A stretch of 64,000 nt of DNA from Comamonadaceae bacterium G21597-S1 (GTDB lineage Bacteria; Pseudomonadota; Gammaproteobacteria; Burkholderiales; Burkholderiaceae_C), in contig JAPWHR010000010.1 in assembly GCA_027214345.1 (NCBI GenBank), positions 124,001 to 188,000 on the forward strand, given 5' to 3'. The notes below the pieces were generated by a model that saw nothing but the letters and a program-made list of their open reading frames with translations, had not been told where the DNA came from and did not search any database. The translations under genes were made by a program, and so were the position numbers. Positions 8,336 through 18,900 of the stretch are shown here, one piece after another; positions within the stretch are counted from its first letter, which is position 1; every line of letters begins with the position of its first letter.

Positions 8336-9238
8336 ATGCCATCCCTCGCGCTCCGATCGTCCGCCTTTGACACGCTCGTCGATCGACACTTCCGACATAT
8401 CCTGCTGCTGCCGGCACTGATCTTCCTGCTGGCGCTCGGGACCCTGCCGGTCCTGTACAACCTGTTCGTGAGTTTCCAGGACATCACGATGCTGGACGAG
8501 AACCGGTCCTTCGCCGGTGCGCTCAATTACCAGCGGCTGGTCTCGGACACGCGGTTCTGGGAGGCCTGGGGACACACCTTCCTGATCGCCGCCATCGCCC
8601 TGCCGATCCAGATCGTGCTGGGCCTGGGGCTGGGCGTGTTGTTCCTGCCGGAGTTTCCGGGCAAACGCGTGTTTGTCGCCTTGATGGTTCTGCCCACCGT
8701 GATCTCGCCGATCGTCGCCGGTGCCAGCTGGCGGCTGATGTTCGACCACCAGTTCGGCCCGGTGAACCAGATCCTGGGCTGGTTCATGGGCGAGACGCCC
8801 GTCATCCTGTGGACGACAGACCCTTCCTTCGTCTACCCGGCCATCGTCATCCTCGAGGTCTGGGCCCACACACCCTTCGTGTTTCTGTTGCTGCTGGCGG
8901 CGCTGGCGCAAGTCGATCGCAGCCTGATCGATGCGGCCGAGATCGATGGAGCGTCGCGCTGGACGGTGTTTCGCCGCGTCGTGTTGCCGACCATCCGGCC
9001 CGTGCTGTTCACCGTGATCCTGATCCGGTTCGTCGACCTGATGCGTCTGTTCGACTTCATCTATGCACTGACACAGGGTGGGCCTGGGACCACGTCCGAG
9101 ACGATCTCGGTCTACATGTACGTGCAGGGATTCCAGCAGTTCGCCACCAGCTACACCGGCGCACTGGCATTCGTGTCCATCGTCGTGACCTCGATCCTGA
9201 TCTTCTTCCTGATGCGTCGCGCATCCCTTGAACGATGA
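8336..9238 (+). CDS. ABC transporter permease, MalF/UgpA type
   Basis: 300 residues with six predicted membrane helices. The cytoplasmic EAA loop that contacts the ATPase is clear (AAEIDGASRWTVFRRVVLP, about residues 200-218). No good Shine-Dalgarno precedes the ATG at 8336, so the true start could lie slightly downstream. The stop overlaps the next start (ATGA), showing translational coupling to the second permease. Confidence 0.9.
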   Translation: MPSLALRSSAFDTLVDRHFRHILLLPALIFLLALGTLPVLYNLFVSFQDITMLDENRSFAGALNYQRLVSDTRFWEAWGHTFLIAAIALPIQIVLGLGLGVLFLPEFPGKRVFVALMVLPTVISPIVAGASWRLMFDHQFGPVNQILGWFMGETPVILWTTDPSFVYPAIVILEVWAHTPFVFLLLLAALAQVDRSLIDAAEIDGASRWTVFRRVVLPTIRPVLFTVILIRFVDLMRLFDFIYALTQGGPGTTSETISVYMYVQGFQQFATSYTGALAFVSIVVTSILIFFLMRRASLER

Positions 9239-10083
9239 GCAGCCGCACCCCACGCCAGCGCCGTCTGCGTCAACAGGCCCGTCAATGGGCGCGCGTGTGC
9301 ATCGCGCTGCTGATCACCGCCGTGTTCGTGTTTCCGGTGTATTGGCTGTTCATGACGGCGTTCAAGACACCGAGCGAGATCTTTTCGAGTCCGCCCACCT
9401 GGATACCGTCGAGCCTGACCTGGGACAACTTTGCCGGCATGACCGAAGGCGACGACCTGCGCTCCATCATCAACAGCCTGGTCATCGCGACGGTCAGCAC
9501 GGTGGTGGCGATGGTGCTGGGCAGCATCGCGGCCTACAGCCTGGCCCGGCACCGCGTGGGCGGCGACGGCCTGTCGATCTGGATCATGTCGCTGCGCATG
9601 GTGCCGCCCATGGCGATGGCGTTTCCGTTGTTCCTGATGTTCGCCACCGTCGGCCTGATCGACACCTATCCGGGCCTGATCGTGCTGTACGTCGCCGTCA
9701 ACCTGCCCTATGTGATCTGGGTCATGCGCGGCTTCATCGAAGACATTGCGCCCGAACTGGAGCAAAGCGCGCTGATCGACGGCTGCACGCGCTGGCAGGC
9801 CCTGATCCATGTCGTGTTCCCGATGGCACGCGCCGGCATGATGGCCACGGCCGTCTTCGCGTTCGTCTATGCGTTCAACGAGTTCGCGTTCGCGGTGGTG
9901 ATGACGCGATCCGAGGTCATCACCTTCCCGGTCCAGATCACCCACCATTTTTCGCCGATGTCGGCGTTCTGGGCGCGGATCGGTGCCATGTCGATCCTCG
10001 GTTGCCTGCCGGTGTTCGTCATGGTGGTGGCAATGAACCGGTATCTGGTCCGCGGCCTGAGTGGCGGCGCATTGAAGGGTTGA
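9235..10083 (+). CDS. ABC transporter permease, MalG/UgpE type
   Basis: 282 residues and six predicted helices. The N-terminal FPVYWLFMTAFKTPSEIF stretch and the EAA loop (ALIDGCTRWQALIHVVFP, about residues 178-195) are typical of MalG-like partners. It overlaps the first permease gene by four bases and is followed four bases later by the ATPase gene. Confidence 0.9.
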   Translation: MSSRTPRQRRLRQQARQWARVCIALLITAVFVFPVYWLFMTAFKTPSEIFSSPPTWIPSSLTWDNFAGMTEGDDLRSIINSLVIATVSTVVAMVLGSIAAYSLARHRVGGDGLSIWIMSLRMVPPMAMAFPLFLMFATVGLIDTYPGLIVLYVAVNLPYVIWVMRGFIEDIAPELEQSALIDGCTRWQALIHVVFPMARAGMMATAVFAFVYAFNEFAFAVVMTRSEVITFPVQITHHFSPMSAFWARIGAMSILGCLPVFVMVVAMNRYLVRGLSGGALKG

Positions 10084-10087
10084 GTCG

Positions 10088-11182
<1,095 letters not shown>

Positions 11183-11198
11183 TAGGTGGCGTCCTGCG

Positions 11199-12884
11199 AT
11201 GCCCGCACTTGCGCACTCGGAATCCGGCCCGCTGGCATTGCGGGCCGGCGCACTGGACCTGGTGGTGCAGGAGGGCCGGCTGCTCGGTATCTGCCATGCG
11301 GGTGTGGAGGTCTGGCGCACCGTCATGTTCCTGTATCGCGATCCGGCGTGGGCGACGCCGCGCCATGGGGCCGACATCCGCAAGGCAGACCTGCGCGACG
11401 ATGGTTTCAGTCTGCATCTGGCGGGCAGTTGCCCGGATGTGCCCAGTATTCGTTGGAGCACCGACATCCAGGGCACGGCCGACGGACGCATCCGCTTTTC
11501 GGTCGACGTCGAATTGCACGCGGATCTGCTCACCAGCCGGACCGGGATCTGCGTGCTGCATCCGGCGTCGGCCGCCGGCGCCGTGCTGGAGGTCGAACAC
11601 GTCGATGGTCGTATCTCGCGGTCTCGATTTCCCGAGCGCATCTCGGCCTGGCAACCGTTCACCCAGATCCGGGCCTTGCGGCACCGGTTTGCGCCGGCCG
11701 GGTGGGCGATCTGCGAATTCGACGGCGACGACTACGAGATGGAGGACCAACGCAATTTCTCGGATGCCTCGTTCAAGACGTACAGCCGATCCAACTTCGC
11801 GTCACGTCCATTCCGGCTCGATGGCGGCACCAGGTGGCGGCGTTCGGTGACCCTGACCCTGGAGCAGGCGCCGCGCCGCAGACACAGGCCTGTTGCCGAC
11901 GCCGCGCTTTCTATCGTGGTGTCCGCGGACAGCACGGCTCGCCTGCCGGCGCTGGGCGTGCTGGCCAATGCCGACAACGCGGTGGCATGCGCGCGGGTGC
12001 CGGCGCTCTCGCACTTGCGGATCGACCTGCGCGCTGGGTCGCCAGGCTCCGCATCGAGCCCGTTGACGTCGCCGAGCCTGTTCTCGCACACCCTTACGCC
12101 GCTGCGGGTGGACCTGATCCTGGACGGCGATGCCGATGCCGCGCCAGCGTGCCGGCAGCTGTCCGAGGCCTGCGTCACGCACGGCATCGTGGTGACCGCA
12201 TTGGCCATTTTTCCGACCAGCGCACGGGCCGTGCAAGCGGCACGGACCTGCTTTCCGCATGCCCGTATCGGCGGCGGGACGCCGTTTTTTTTCACGCATC
12301 TCAACAGGCTGGTGTTGCCGCCGCGGCTGGACTTCGTCACCTATACCACCTGTCCCATCATCCATGTGGCCGACGACCTGTCCGTGATGCAGTCGCTTGC
12401 CACCTTGCCCGAACAGCTGGCCACCCTGCGCGCGCGTGGTGTCGACGCCCCGGTGCACGTCGGCCCGGTCGGCATCGGCATGTCGATCGATCCGTTCGGC
12501 GTCCATGTCCGGCACGAGCCCGGTTCTCCGGTGGCCATGGCGCGCGACGATGCGCGTGACCACACGGCGTTCGGTCAGGCCTGGATGCTGGGGTACCTGA
12601 GCCGCATGACCGCTGCCGGCGTGGCATCGGTGACCCTGGCCCATGCGGACGTGTTCAACGCCTTGGGTGCGCTGGTGGCGCGCCAGGGCGCGCCGGTCTG
12701 CCGGGTCCGCAACCCGGATCCTGATCGCCTGGCCGTGCTGGCCCTGGACGACGGCATTTCCTGCCAGGCATGGGTGGCCAACCTGAGCCCGCAGTCGCTG
12801 GACATCGCGCTGGTGTTGCCGCGTGCGACACGGCAACAATCCTTGCGCCTGGCGCCGTACACGTGGGTGCACGCCAGCTCCTGA
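11199..12884 (+). CDS. D-apionate lactonase-like protein
   Basis: 561 residues, soluble, no signal peptide. It shares features I recall from the D-apionate lactonase (ApnL) family: an early LRAGALDLVVQEGRLLGIC segment, RTGICVLHPAS, and a block at about residues 178-195 reading YEMEDQRNFSDASFKTYS. ApnL opens a branched aldonolactone to the acid. Encoded 16 bp after the importer ATPase and just before an SDR dehydrogenase, it probably hydrolyses a lactone made by that dehydrogenase from the imported sugar. Family assignment is from memory of motifs; the exact substrate is inference. Confidence 0.65.
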   Translation: MPALAHSESGPLALRAGALDLVVQEGRLLGICHAGVEVWRTVMFLYRDPAWATPRHGADIRKADLRDDGFSLHLAGSCPDVPSIRWSTDIQGTADGRIRFSVDVELHADLLTSRTGICVLHPASAAGAVLEVEHVDGRISRSRFPERISAWQPFTQIRALRHRFAPAGWAICEFDGDDYEMEDQRNFSDASFKTYSRSNFASRPFRLDGGTRWRRSVTLTLEQAPRRRHRPVADAALSIVVSADSTARLPALGVLANADNAVACARVPALSHLRIDLRAGSPGSASSPLTSPSLFSHTLTPLRVDLILDGDADAAPACRQLSEACVTHGIVVTALAIFPTSARAVQAARTCFPHARIGGGTPFFFTHLNRLVLPPRLDFVTYTTCPIIHVADDLSVMQSLATLPEQLATLRARGVDAPVHVGPVGIGMSIDPFGVHVRHEPGSPVAMARDDARDHTAFGQAWMLGYLSRMTAAGVASVTLAHADVFNALGALVARQGAPVCRVRNPDPDRLAVLALDDGISCQAWVANLSPQSLDIALVLPRATRQQSLRLAPYTWVHASS

Positions 12885-12915
12885 ATACCAATTCATCCCA
12901 AGAAAGGACTTGAAC

Positions 12916-13668
12916 ATGTCAGTTGGTCGTTTGAAAGACCGCAATGCCGTCGTGACCGGTGGCGCGCAAGGCATCGGACTTGCCGTGGCGCAGCGTTTGC
13001 TGCAGGAGGGCGCTCGCGTGGCGCTGTGGGACGTCGACGCGCCGACCCTGGCGCAGGCAAAGTCGCAGCTGGGCGCCGATTCGGCGGTGTCGACCCAGAC
13101 GGTCGACATCACCTCGCTGGAGCAGGTCGAAGCGGCCGCGGCCGCCAGCGCGCAGGTACTGGGCTCGATCGACATCCTGGTGAACAGTGCCGGCATCGCG
13201 GGCATGAATGCGCCGGTGGCTACCTATCCCGCTGACGAGTGGCGCAGGGTCATGGACATCAACCTGCTGGGCACGTTCCACGTCAACCAGGCCGTCGTCA
13301 GGCGCATGATCGCCCAGGACTACGGGCGCATCGTCAACATCGCGTCCATCGCCGGCAAGGAAGGCAACCCGAATGCGGCGGCCTACAGCGCCTCCAAGGC
13401 CGGTGTCATCGCGCTGACCAAGAGCCTGGGCAAGGAGACCGCGAAGCACAACATCGCGGTCAATGCGATCACGCCGGCGGCGGCGAAGACCAAGATCTTC
13501 GACCAGATGCTGCAGGAACACATCGACTACATGTTGTCGCGTATTCCGCGCGGCCGCTTCGTGCAGGTCGAGGAGATCGCCGCCATGGTGGCCTGGCTGG
13601 TGTCGGAGGAAAATTCCTTCACGACCGGCGCGGTGTTCGACCTCTCCGGCGGCCGGGCGACTTACTGA
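12916..13668 (+). CDS. SDR-family NAD(P)-dependent dehydrogenase
   Basis: 250 residues of a classical short-chain dehydrogenase: TGGAQGIG cofactor motif (about residues 13-20), NSAG, catalytic Ser in IVNIASIAGKEG, and YSASKAG with the Tyr and Lys. Start ATG 12916 has AAGGA upstream. As the last gene of the importer operon it is the likely sugar or polyol oxidant acting before the lactonase-like protein. Annotations such as 3-oxoacyl-ACP reductase are possible by similarity but do not fit the context. Confidence 0.87.
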   Translation: MSVGRLKDRNAVVTGGAQGIGLAVAQRLLQEGARVALWDVDAPTLAQAKSQLGADSAVSTQTVDITSLEQVEAAAAASAQVLGSIDILVNSAGIAGMNAPVATYPADEWRRVMDINLLGTFHVNQAVVRRMIAQDYGRIVNIASIAGKEGNPNAAAYSASKAGVIALTKSLGKETAKHNIAVNAITPAAAKTKIFDQMLQEHIDYMLSRIPRGRFVQVEEIAAMVAWLVSEENSFTTGAVFDLSGGRATY

Positions 13669-13747
13669 CCAGGGATGTCGGCGCGCGGCGCGGATTGCAC
13701 AAGCGCCGTGCGCTGCCGGGCCATTCGCCTTGGTGCGGCCCGGCGGC

Positions 13748-14455
13748 TCACAAGGGCAATGCGTCGAGCATGGCGTAGCAGTTCTTCAGCCAGGTCTTGA
13801 CGCGTTGGCGCTCCAACATGCCCAGTGCATCTTCATCGGTGGACCGGTTGTTGATGGCGGACCAGAAGCTGGCGTTCTGGCGATCGATCTTGCGCATGCT
13901 CGACTCATGCAACTGCGGCAGGTTGACGACCCGGGCGCCCAGCGCCAGGGCCTTCTTCAGCGCTGCCGATTCCTCGAGCTCGGAGAAGTCCTGGCCGCGG
14001 CCCTCGTTCTTGACGACGATGTAGTTCGGGCCGGCGCCGTAGGTGTTGAGCAGGCGGTCGAGCAGGTCGACCGAATCCTTGCCGGCATCGGCCAGGTGCC
14101 AGAAGTTCACCGTCACGCCCATCTCGCCCATCAGCGGCAGCAGGTCGGAGTCCTTGATCCAGCGCGACAGGGGCAGGGCGGTCTGCGCCGCCAGGTCGAC
14201 GATGACGCTGCCTTGTTGCCCCACGGCCGGCACCTCCTCGAAGCAGCTGGCGATCTTGTCCAGGCCCTCGTAGCGGTCGACGATGACCGGCGATGCGTAG
14301 TCGGCGTAGAAGCGGGTGAACGAGGTGTGCGAACGGTCGGTGTCGAAGCCCGTGAACGGGCGGCCGCGGTCGATGAAATACTGCGCCAGCAGGCGTGACA
14401 GCACCGATTTGCCGACGCCGCCTTTTTCGCCGCCAATGAAATTCAAAGATGCCAT
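13748..14455 (-). CDS. ParA/MinD-like P-loop ATPase of unknown role
   Basis: 235 residues. The deviant Walker A GGEKGGVGKS starts at residue 8; FDTDRSHTSF and IVDLAAQT follow as the A' and B motifs. This is the MinD/ParA fold, but no ParB partner, replication gene or division gene lies nearby. Start ATG 14455 has AAGGAA about eight bases upstream. argA lies 89 bp upstream on the same strand. Function unknown; it may be a chromosomal single-gene relative of the CobQ/ParA proteins. Confidence 0.8.
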   Translation of the reverse strand: MASLNFIGGEKGGVGKSVLSRLLAQYFIDRGRPFTGFDTDRSHTSFTRFYADYASPVIVDRYEGLDKIASCFEEVPAVGQQGSVIVDLAAQTALPLSRWIKDSDLLPLMGEMGVTVNFWHLADAGKDSVDLLDRLLNTYGAGPNYIVVKNEGRGQDFSELEESAALKKALALGARVVNLPQLHESSMRKIDRQNASFWSAINNRSTDEDALGMLERQRVKTWLKNCYAMLDALPL

Positions 14456-14544
14456 GGTCGGGGTTCCTTGTAGAAGCGGAGCATGGGCCCGATCCGCGGG
14501 CCCGAGCCGAAAGGATAACCGTTTGCCGTGTCCCGCCGTCGCGG

Positions 14545-15894
14545 TCAGCCCAGTTTCTTGACCAGCACCAGGCTCTTGCGGTCCCAGTTGTACAGGCGCC
14601 GGCGCGCCTCCGGCAACTTGTCGGGGTCGGCCTGCACGAAGCCGCGCTTGAGAAACCAGTGCTTGGTGCGGGTCGTGAGCACGAAGATGCTCTCGAGCCC
14701 TTGCGCCTTGGCGCGTTGTTCGATGCGCTTGAGCACGCGTTCGCCGTCGCCCTGGCTTTGCGAGTCCGGCGACACGGTCAAGGCCGCCATTTCGCCGGTA
14801 CGTTCCTCCGGGTAGGGATACAGCGCCGCACACGCGAAGATCACGCCATCGTGCTCCAGGATGGTGTAGTAGCCGATGTCGCGCTCGATCTCGGTGCGTC
14901 CGCGCTTGACCAGGGTGCCGTCCTTCTCGAACGGTTCGATCAGCTGCAGGATGCCGCCGACGTCGTCGCCGGTGGCTTCGCGCAGGTTCTCGAGTTTTTC
15001 GTCGACCACCATGGTGCCGATGCCGTCATGCACATAGACCTCGAGCAACAAGGCGCCGTCGATCGCGAACGGAATGATGTGGCTGCGCTCCACACCGGCC
15101 TTGCAGGCCTTGACGCAGTGCTGCAGGTAGAACGCGGTGTCGAACGGCGTTTGCGCGGGCGGGAGTTCGGCCAGCCATTTCTCGGCCGTGGCCAGCGGCA
15201 GTTCGGTGTCGATCGGGTTGTCGTCGCCCATGGGTTCGCCGGGGCGCACCAGGATGCCCGGCACCTCGGTGACGAAGATCAGCTTGTCGCTCTGCATCGC
15301 GATCGCGACCGAGGTCGCCACTTCTTCCATCGTCAGGTTGAAGGCCTCGCCCGTGGGCGAGAAGCCGAATGGCGAGACCAGCACGATGGCGCCGAAGTCC
15401 AGCGCGCGCTGGATGCCGGCGGTGTCGACCTTGCGAACCATGCCCGAATGCTTGAAGTCGATGCCGTCCACGATGCCGACCGGACGCGCGGTGACGAAGT
15501 TGCCCGAGATCACCCGCACCGTGGAGTCGGCCATTGGCGTGTTGGGCAGGCCCTGGCTGAACGCGGCCTCGATCTCGTAGCGCAACTGGCCGGCGGCCTC
15601 CTGCGCGCAATCGAGGGCGACCTCGTCGGTGATGCGCATGCCGTGCGAATATTTTGGTTCGTGGCCCTTGGCCTTGAGCTGCTCGTTGACCTGGGGCCGG
15701 AAACCGTGCACCAGCACGACCTTGACGCCCATGCTCTGGATCAGCGCCAGGTCCTGGGCCAGATGGTGCAGCTTGCCCGCGGCGATGGCCTCGCCGGCGA
15801 CGGCCACGACGAAGGTCTGGTTGCGGAACTTGTGGATATATGGCGCGACCGAGCGGAACCAGGGCACGAACGTGAAGTTGAAAACGGTGGACAT
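14545..15894 (-). CDS. argA: Amino-acid N-acetyltransferase (N-acetylglutamate synthase)
   Basis: 449 residues, the normal length of the classical ArgA that makes N-acetylglutamate from glutamate and acetyl-CoA, the first step of arginine synthesis. An amino-acid kinase-like domain comes first (VKVVLVHGFRPQVNEQL, then ILVSPFGFSPTGEAFNL type segments). A GNAT acetyltransferase domain follows at the C-terminus (AALTVSPDSQSQGDGERVL, about residues 370-390). Divergent from hrpA with a 91-bp gap. Confidence 0.93.
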   Translation of the reverse strand: MSTVFNFTFVPWFRSVAPYIHKFRNQTFVVAVAGEAIAAGKLHHLAQDLALIQSMGVKVVLVHGFRPQVNEQLKAKGHEPKYSHGMRITDEVALDCAQEAAGQLRYEIEAAFSQGLPNTPMADSTVRVISGNFVTARPVGIVDGIDFKHSGMVRKVDTAGIQRALDFGAIVLVSPFGFSPTGEAFNLTMEEVATSVAIAMQSDKLIFVTEVPGILVRPGEPMGDDNPIDTELPLATAEKWLAELPPAQTPFDTAFYLQHCVKACKAGVERSHIIPFAIDGALLLEVYVHDGIGTMVVDEKLENLREATGDDVGGILQLIEPFEKDGTLVKRGRTEIERDIGYYTILEHDGVIFACAALYPYPEERTGEMAALTVSPDSQSQGDGERVLKRIEQRAKAQGLESIFVLTTRTKHWFLKRGFVQADPDKLPEARRRLYNWDRKSLVLVKKLG

Positions 15895-15985
15895 CGGCGG
15901 TCGGGCCAGGGCGTGGCAGCGCGGGGATGGCAAAAGTGTAGCAGTCACCCGGCAGCAGGTTGCCGCAAGCCGGGATAATCGCGCC

Positions 15986-18900
15986 ATGCCAGAGCCGGTG
16001 ATCGAATTTCCTGAGTCTTTGCCGGTATCGGCGATGCGCGAGCAGATCATGGACGCCATCGCGGCGCACCAGGTCGTCATCGTCTGCGGCGAGACCGGCT
16101 CCGGCAAGACGACCCAGCTGCCCAAGATGGCCCTGGCCCTGGGGCGCGGCAAACGGGCCGTCGCCGCGCCCGGCCGCGGCAAGCCGGCGTATCCGCCGGG
16201 GCAGGGCAAGCTGATCGGCCATACGCAGCCGCGGCGCATCGCCGCCAGTTCGGTGGCCAAGCGCATCGCCCAGGAGCTGCAGACCCCGCTGGGCGAGGTG
16301 GTCGGTTTCAAGGTGCGGTTCCAGGACCGGCTCTCGCGCGAGGCCTCGGTCAAGCTCATGACCGACGGCATCCTGCTGGCCGAGACCCAGACCGATCCAC
16401 TGCTCAAGGCCTACGACACGCTGATCATCGACGAGGCACACGAGCGCAGCCTGAACATCGATTTCCTGCTCGGTTACCTGCGCCAGATCCTGCCGCGCCG
16501 GCCGGATCTGAAGATCATCGTGACCTCGGCCACGATCGACGCGCAGCGGTTCTCCGATCATTTCGCGTCGCGCAAGGGGCCGGCGCCGGTGATCATGGTC
16601 TCGGGCCGGATGTTCCCGGTCGAGCAACGCTACCGGCCGTTCGAGGAAAGCCGCGAACACGACCTGAACGACGCGATCTGCGATGCGGTCGATGAGTTGT
16701 GGACGGGTGGCGGCCCACGCCAGGACGGCGACATCCTGGTGTTCCTGCCCGGCGAACGCGAGATCCGCGAGGCGGCCGATGCGCTGCGCAAGCATTTGAG
16801 CCATCAACCGGCACTGCGCCATGCCGAGGTGCTGCCGCTGTTCGCACGCCTGTCGCAGGCCGAGCAGGACCGGGTGTTCGACACCCATGGCCAGCGCCGG
16901 GTCGTGCTGGCGACCAACGTGGCCGAGACCTCGCTCACCGTGCCCGGCATTCGTTATGTCATCGACGTGGGCACGGCGCGGGTCAAACGCTACAGCTTTC
17001 GCAGCAAGGTCGAGCAGCTGCTGGTCGAGCCGATCAGCCAGGCCGCGGCGAATCAGCGCGCAGGGCGCTGCGGCCGGGTCGCCAACGGCATCTGCATCCG
17101 GCTCTATGCCCTGGACGACTTCAACCAGCGGCCGCGTTTCACCGACCCGGAGATCCTGCGCAGTTCGCTGGCCGGCGTGATCCTGCGCATGAAGTCGCTG
17201 CACCTGGGGCAGGTGGAGGATTTCCCGTTCATCGAGCGGCCGCAGGGGCGGGCCATCGCCGACGGTTACCAGTTGCTGGCAGAACTCGGCGCCGTGGACG
17301 AGGCCAACGAGCTGACCGGCATCGGCAAGGAGCTGGCGCGGCTGCCGCTGGACCCGCGCGTCGGGCGCATGATCCTGGAGGCACGCGAGCGCCAGGCGCT
17401 GGACGAGGTGCTGGTCATCGCCAGCGCGCTGAGTGTGCAGGACGTACGCGACCGGCCGCTCGAGGCGCAGGGCGCGGCCGATGCGGCCCACGTGAAATTC
17501 GACGACGAACGCAGCGAATTCACCGGTTACCTCAAGCTCTGGAAATGGATCACCCATGCGCGCGGCGAAAAGGGCAGCGCCGAGCACCGGCTGTCGAACC
17601 GCCAATACGAGCAGCTGCTGCGCCAGAACTTCGTCAACGTGCGCCGGGTGCGCGAATGGAAGGACATCCACTCGCAGCTGCACACCGTCGTGGCCGAGCA
17701 CCAATGGCGCATCAACACCGCGCCGGCCAGCTACGAGCAGCTGCACCTGTCGATGTTGTCCGGCCTGCTGGGCAACGTCGGCTGCAAGATCGACGACGAC
17801 GAGGCCTACCTGGGCGCGCGCGGCATCAAGTTCTACCGCCATCCCGGCGCCCACCTGAGCAAGAAGCCGGGCCGCTGGATCCTGGCCGCCGAGCTGGTGG
17901 AGACCACCCGGCTGTTCGGCCGTGGCATCGCCGCGATCGAGCCGGCCTGGATCGAACAGGTGGCCGGCCACCTGCTCAAAAAGCAGTTGCTGGACCCGCA
18001 CTGGGAGAAGAAGGCGGCGCAGGTGACGGCGCTCGAGCGCGCCACCTTGTACGGCATCGTCGTCTACAGCGGACGCCGCATCGATTTCGGCCGCATCGAC
18101 CCGCAGGGCGCGCGCGAGATCTTCATCCGCGAGGCGCTGGTGGCCGGCGAATGGGACACGAAACTGCCGTTTCTGGCCGCCAACCGCAAGCTGGTGGCCC
18201 AGGTGCAGGAGCTGGAACACAAGTCGCGGCGCCAGGACGTCCTGGTCGACGACGAGCTGATCTTCGCGTTCTATGACCAGCAACTGCCGGCCGATGTGTG
18301 CAGCGGCCATGCGCTGGAGCGCTGGTACCGGGAGGCGGTGCGGCAACGCCCCGGCCTGCTGCTGCTCACCCGCGAGGAGCTGATGCGCCACGAGGCGGCC
18401 GGCATCACGACCAGTGCGTTTCCGCGCACTGTGCGCCTGGGCGGCATCGACTGTCGGGCCGACTACCTGCACGAGCCTGGCGACGTGCGTGACGGCCTGA
18501 CGGTGACCATACCGCTGTTCGTGCTCAACCAGGTGAACGAGGAGCGCTGCGAGTGGCTGGTGCCGGGCATGCTCAAGGACAAGGTTCTGGCTCTGCTCAA
18601 GAGCCTGCACCAGAAGCCGCGCTCGCGTTTCGTGCCGCTGCCCGACAGCGCGGCGCGCATCGCCGAGCAGTTCGCCGCGCCCGAGGTGTTCGGCCATGGC
18701 AGCCTGGTCGACGCCTTGCTGCGACTGGTGCGCGAGCGGACCTCGCTCGACGTCAAGCGCACCGACTTCAAGCTTGACACGCTGAGCCCGCACCACTTCA
18801 TGCATTTCCGGGTGGTCGACGACAACGGCCGGCAGCTGGCCACCGGCCGCAACCTGGCGGCCATCAAGTCCGAACTCGGGGGGCAGGCCCGCGGCGCATT

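Noticed and set aside
6719-9253. 844-codon antisense frame over the ABC receptor and permease genes
   Set aside because: Low-complexity shadow of well supported genes on the other strand.
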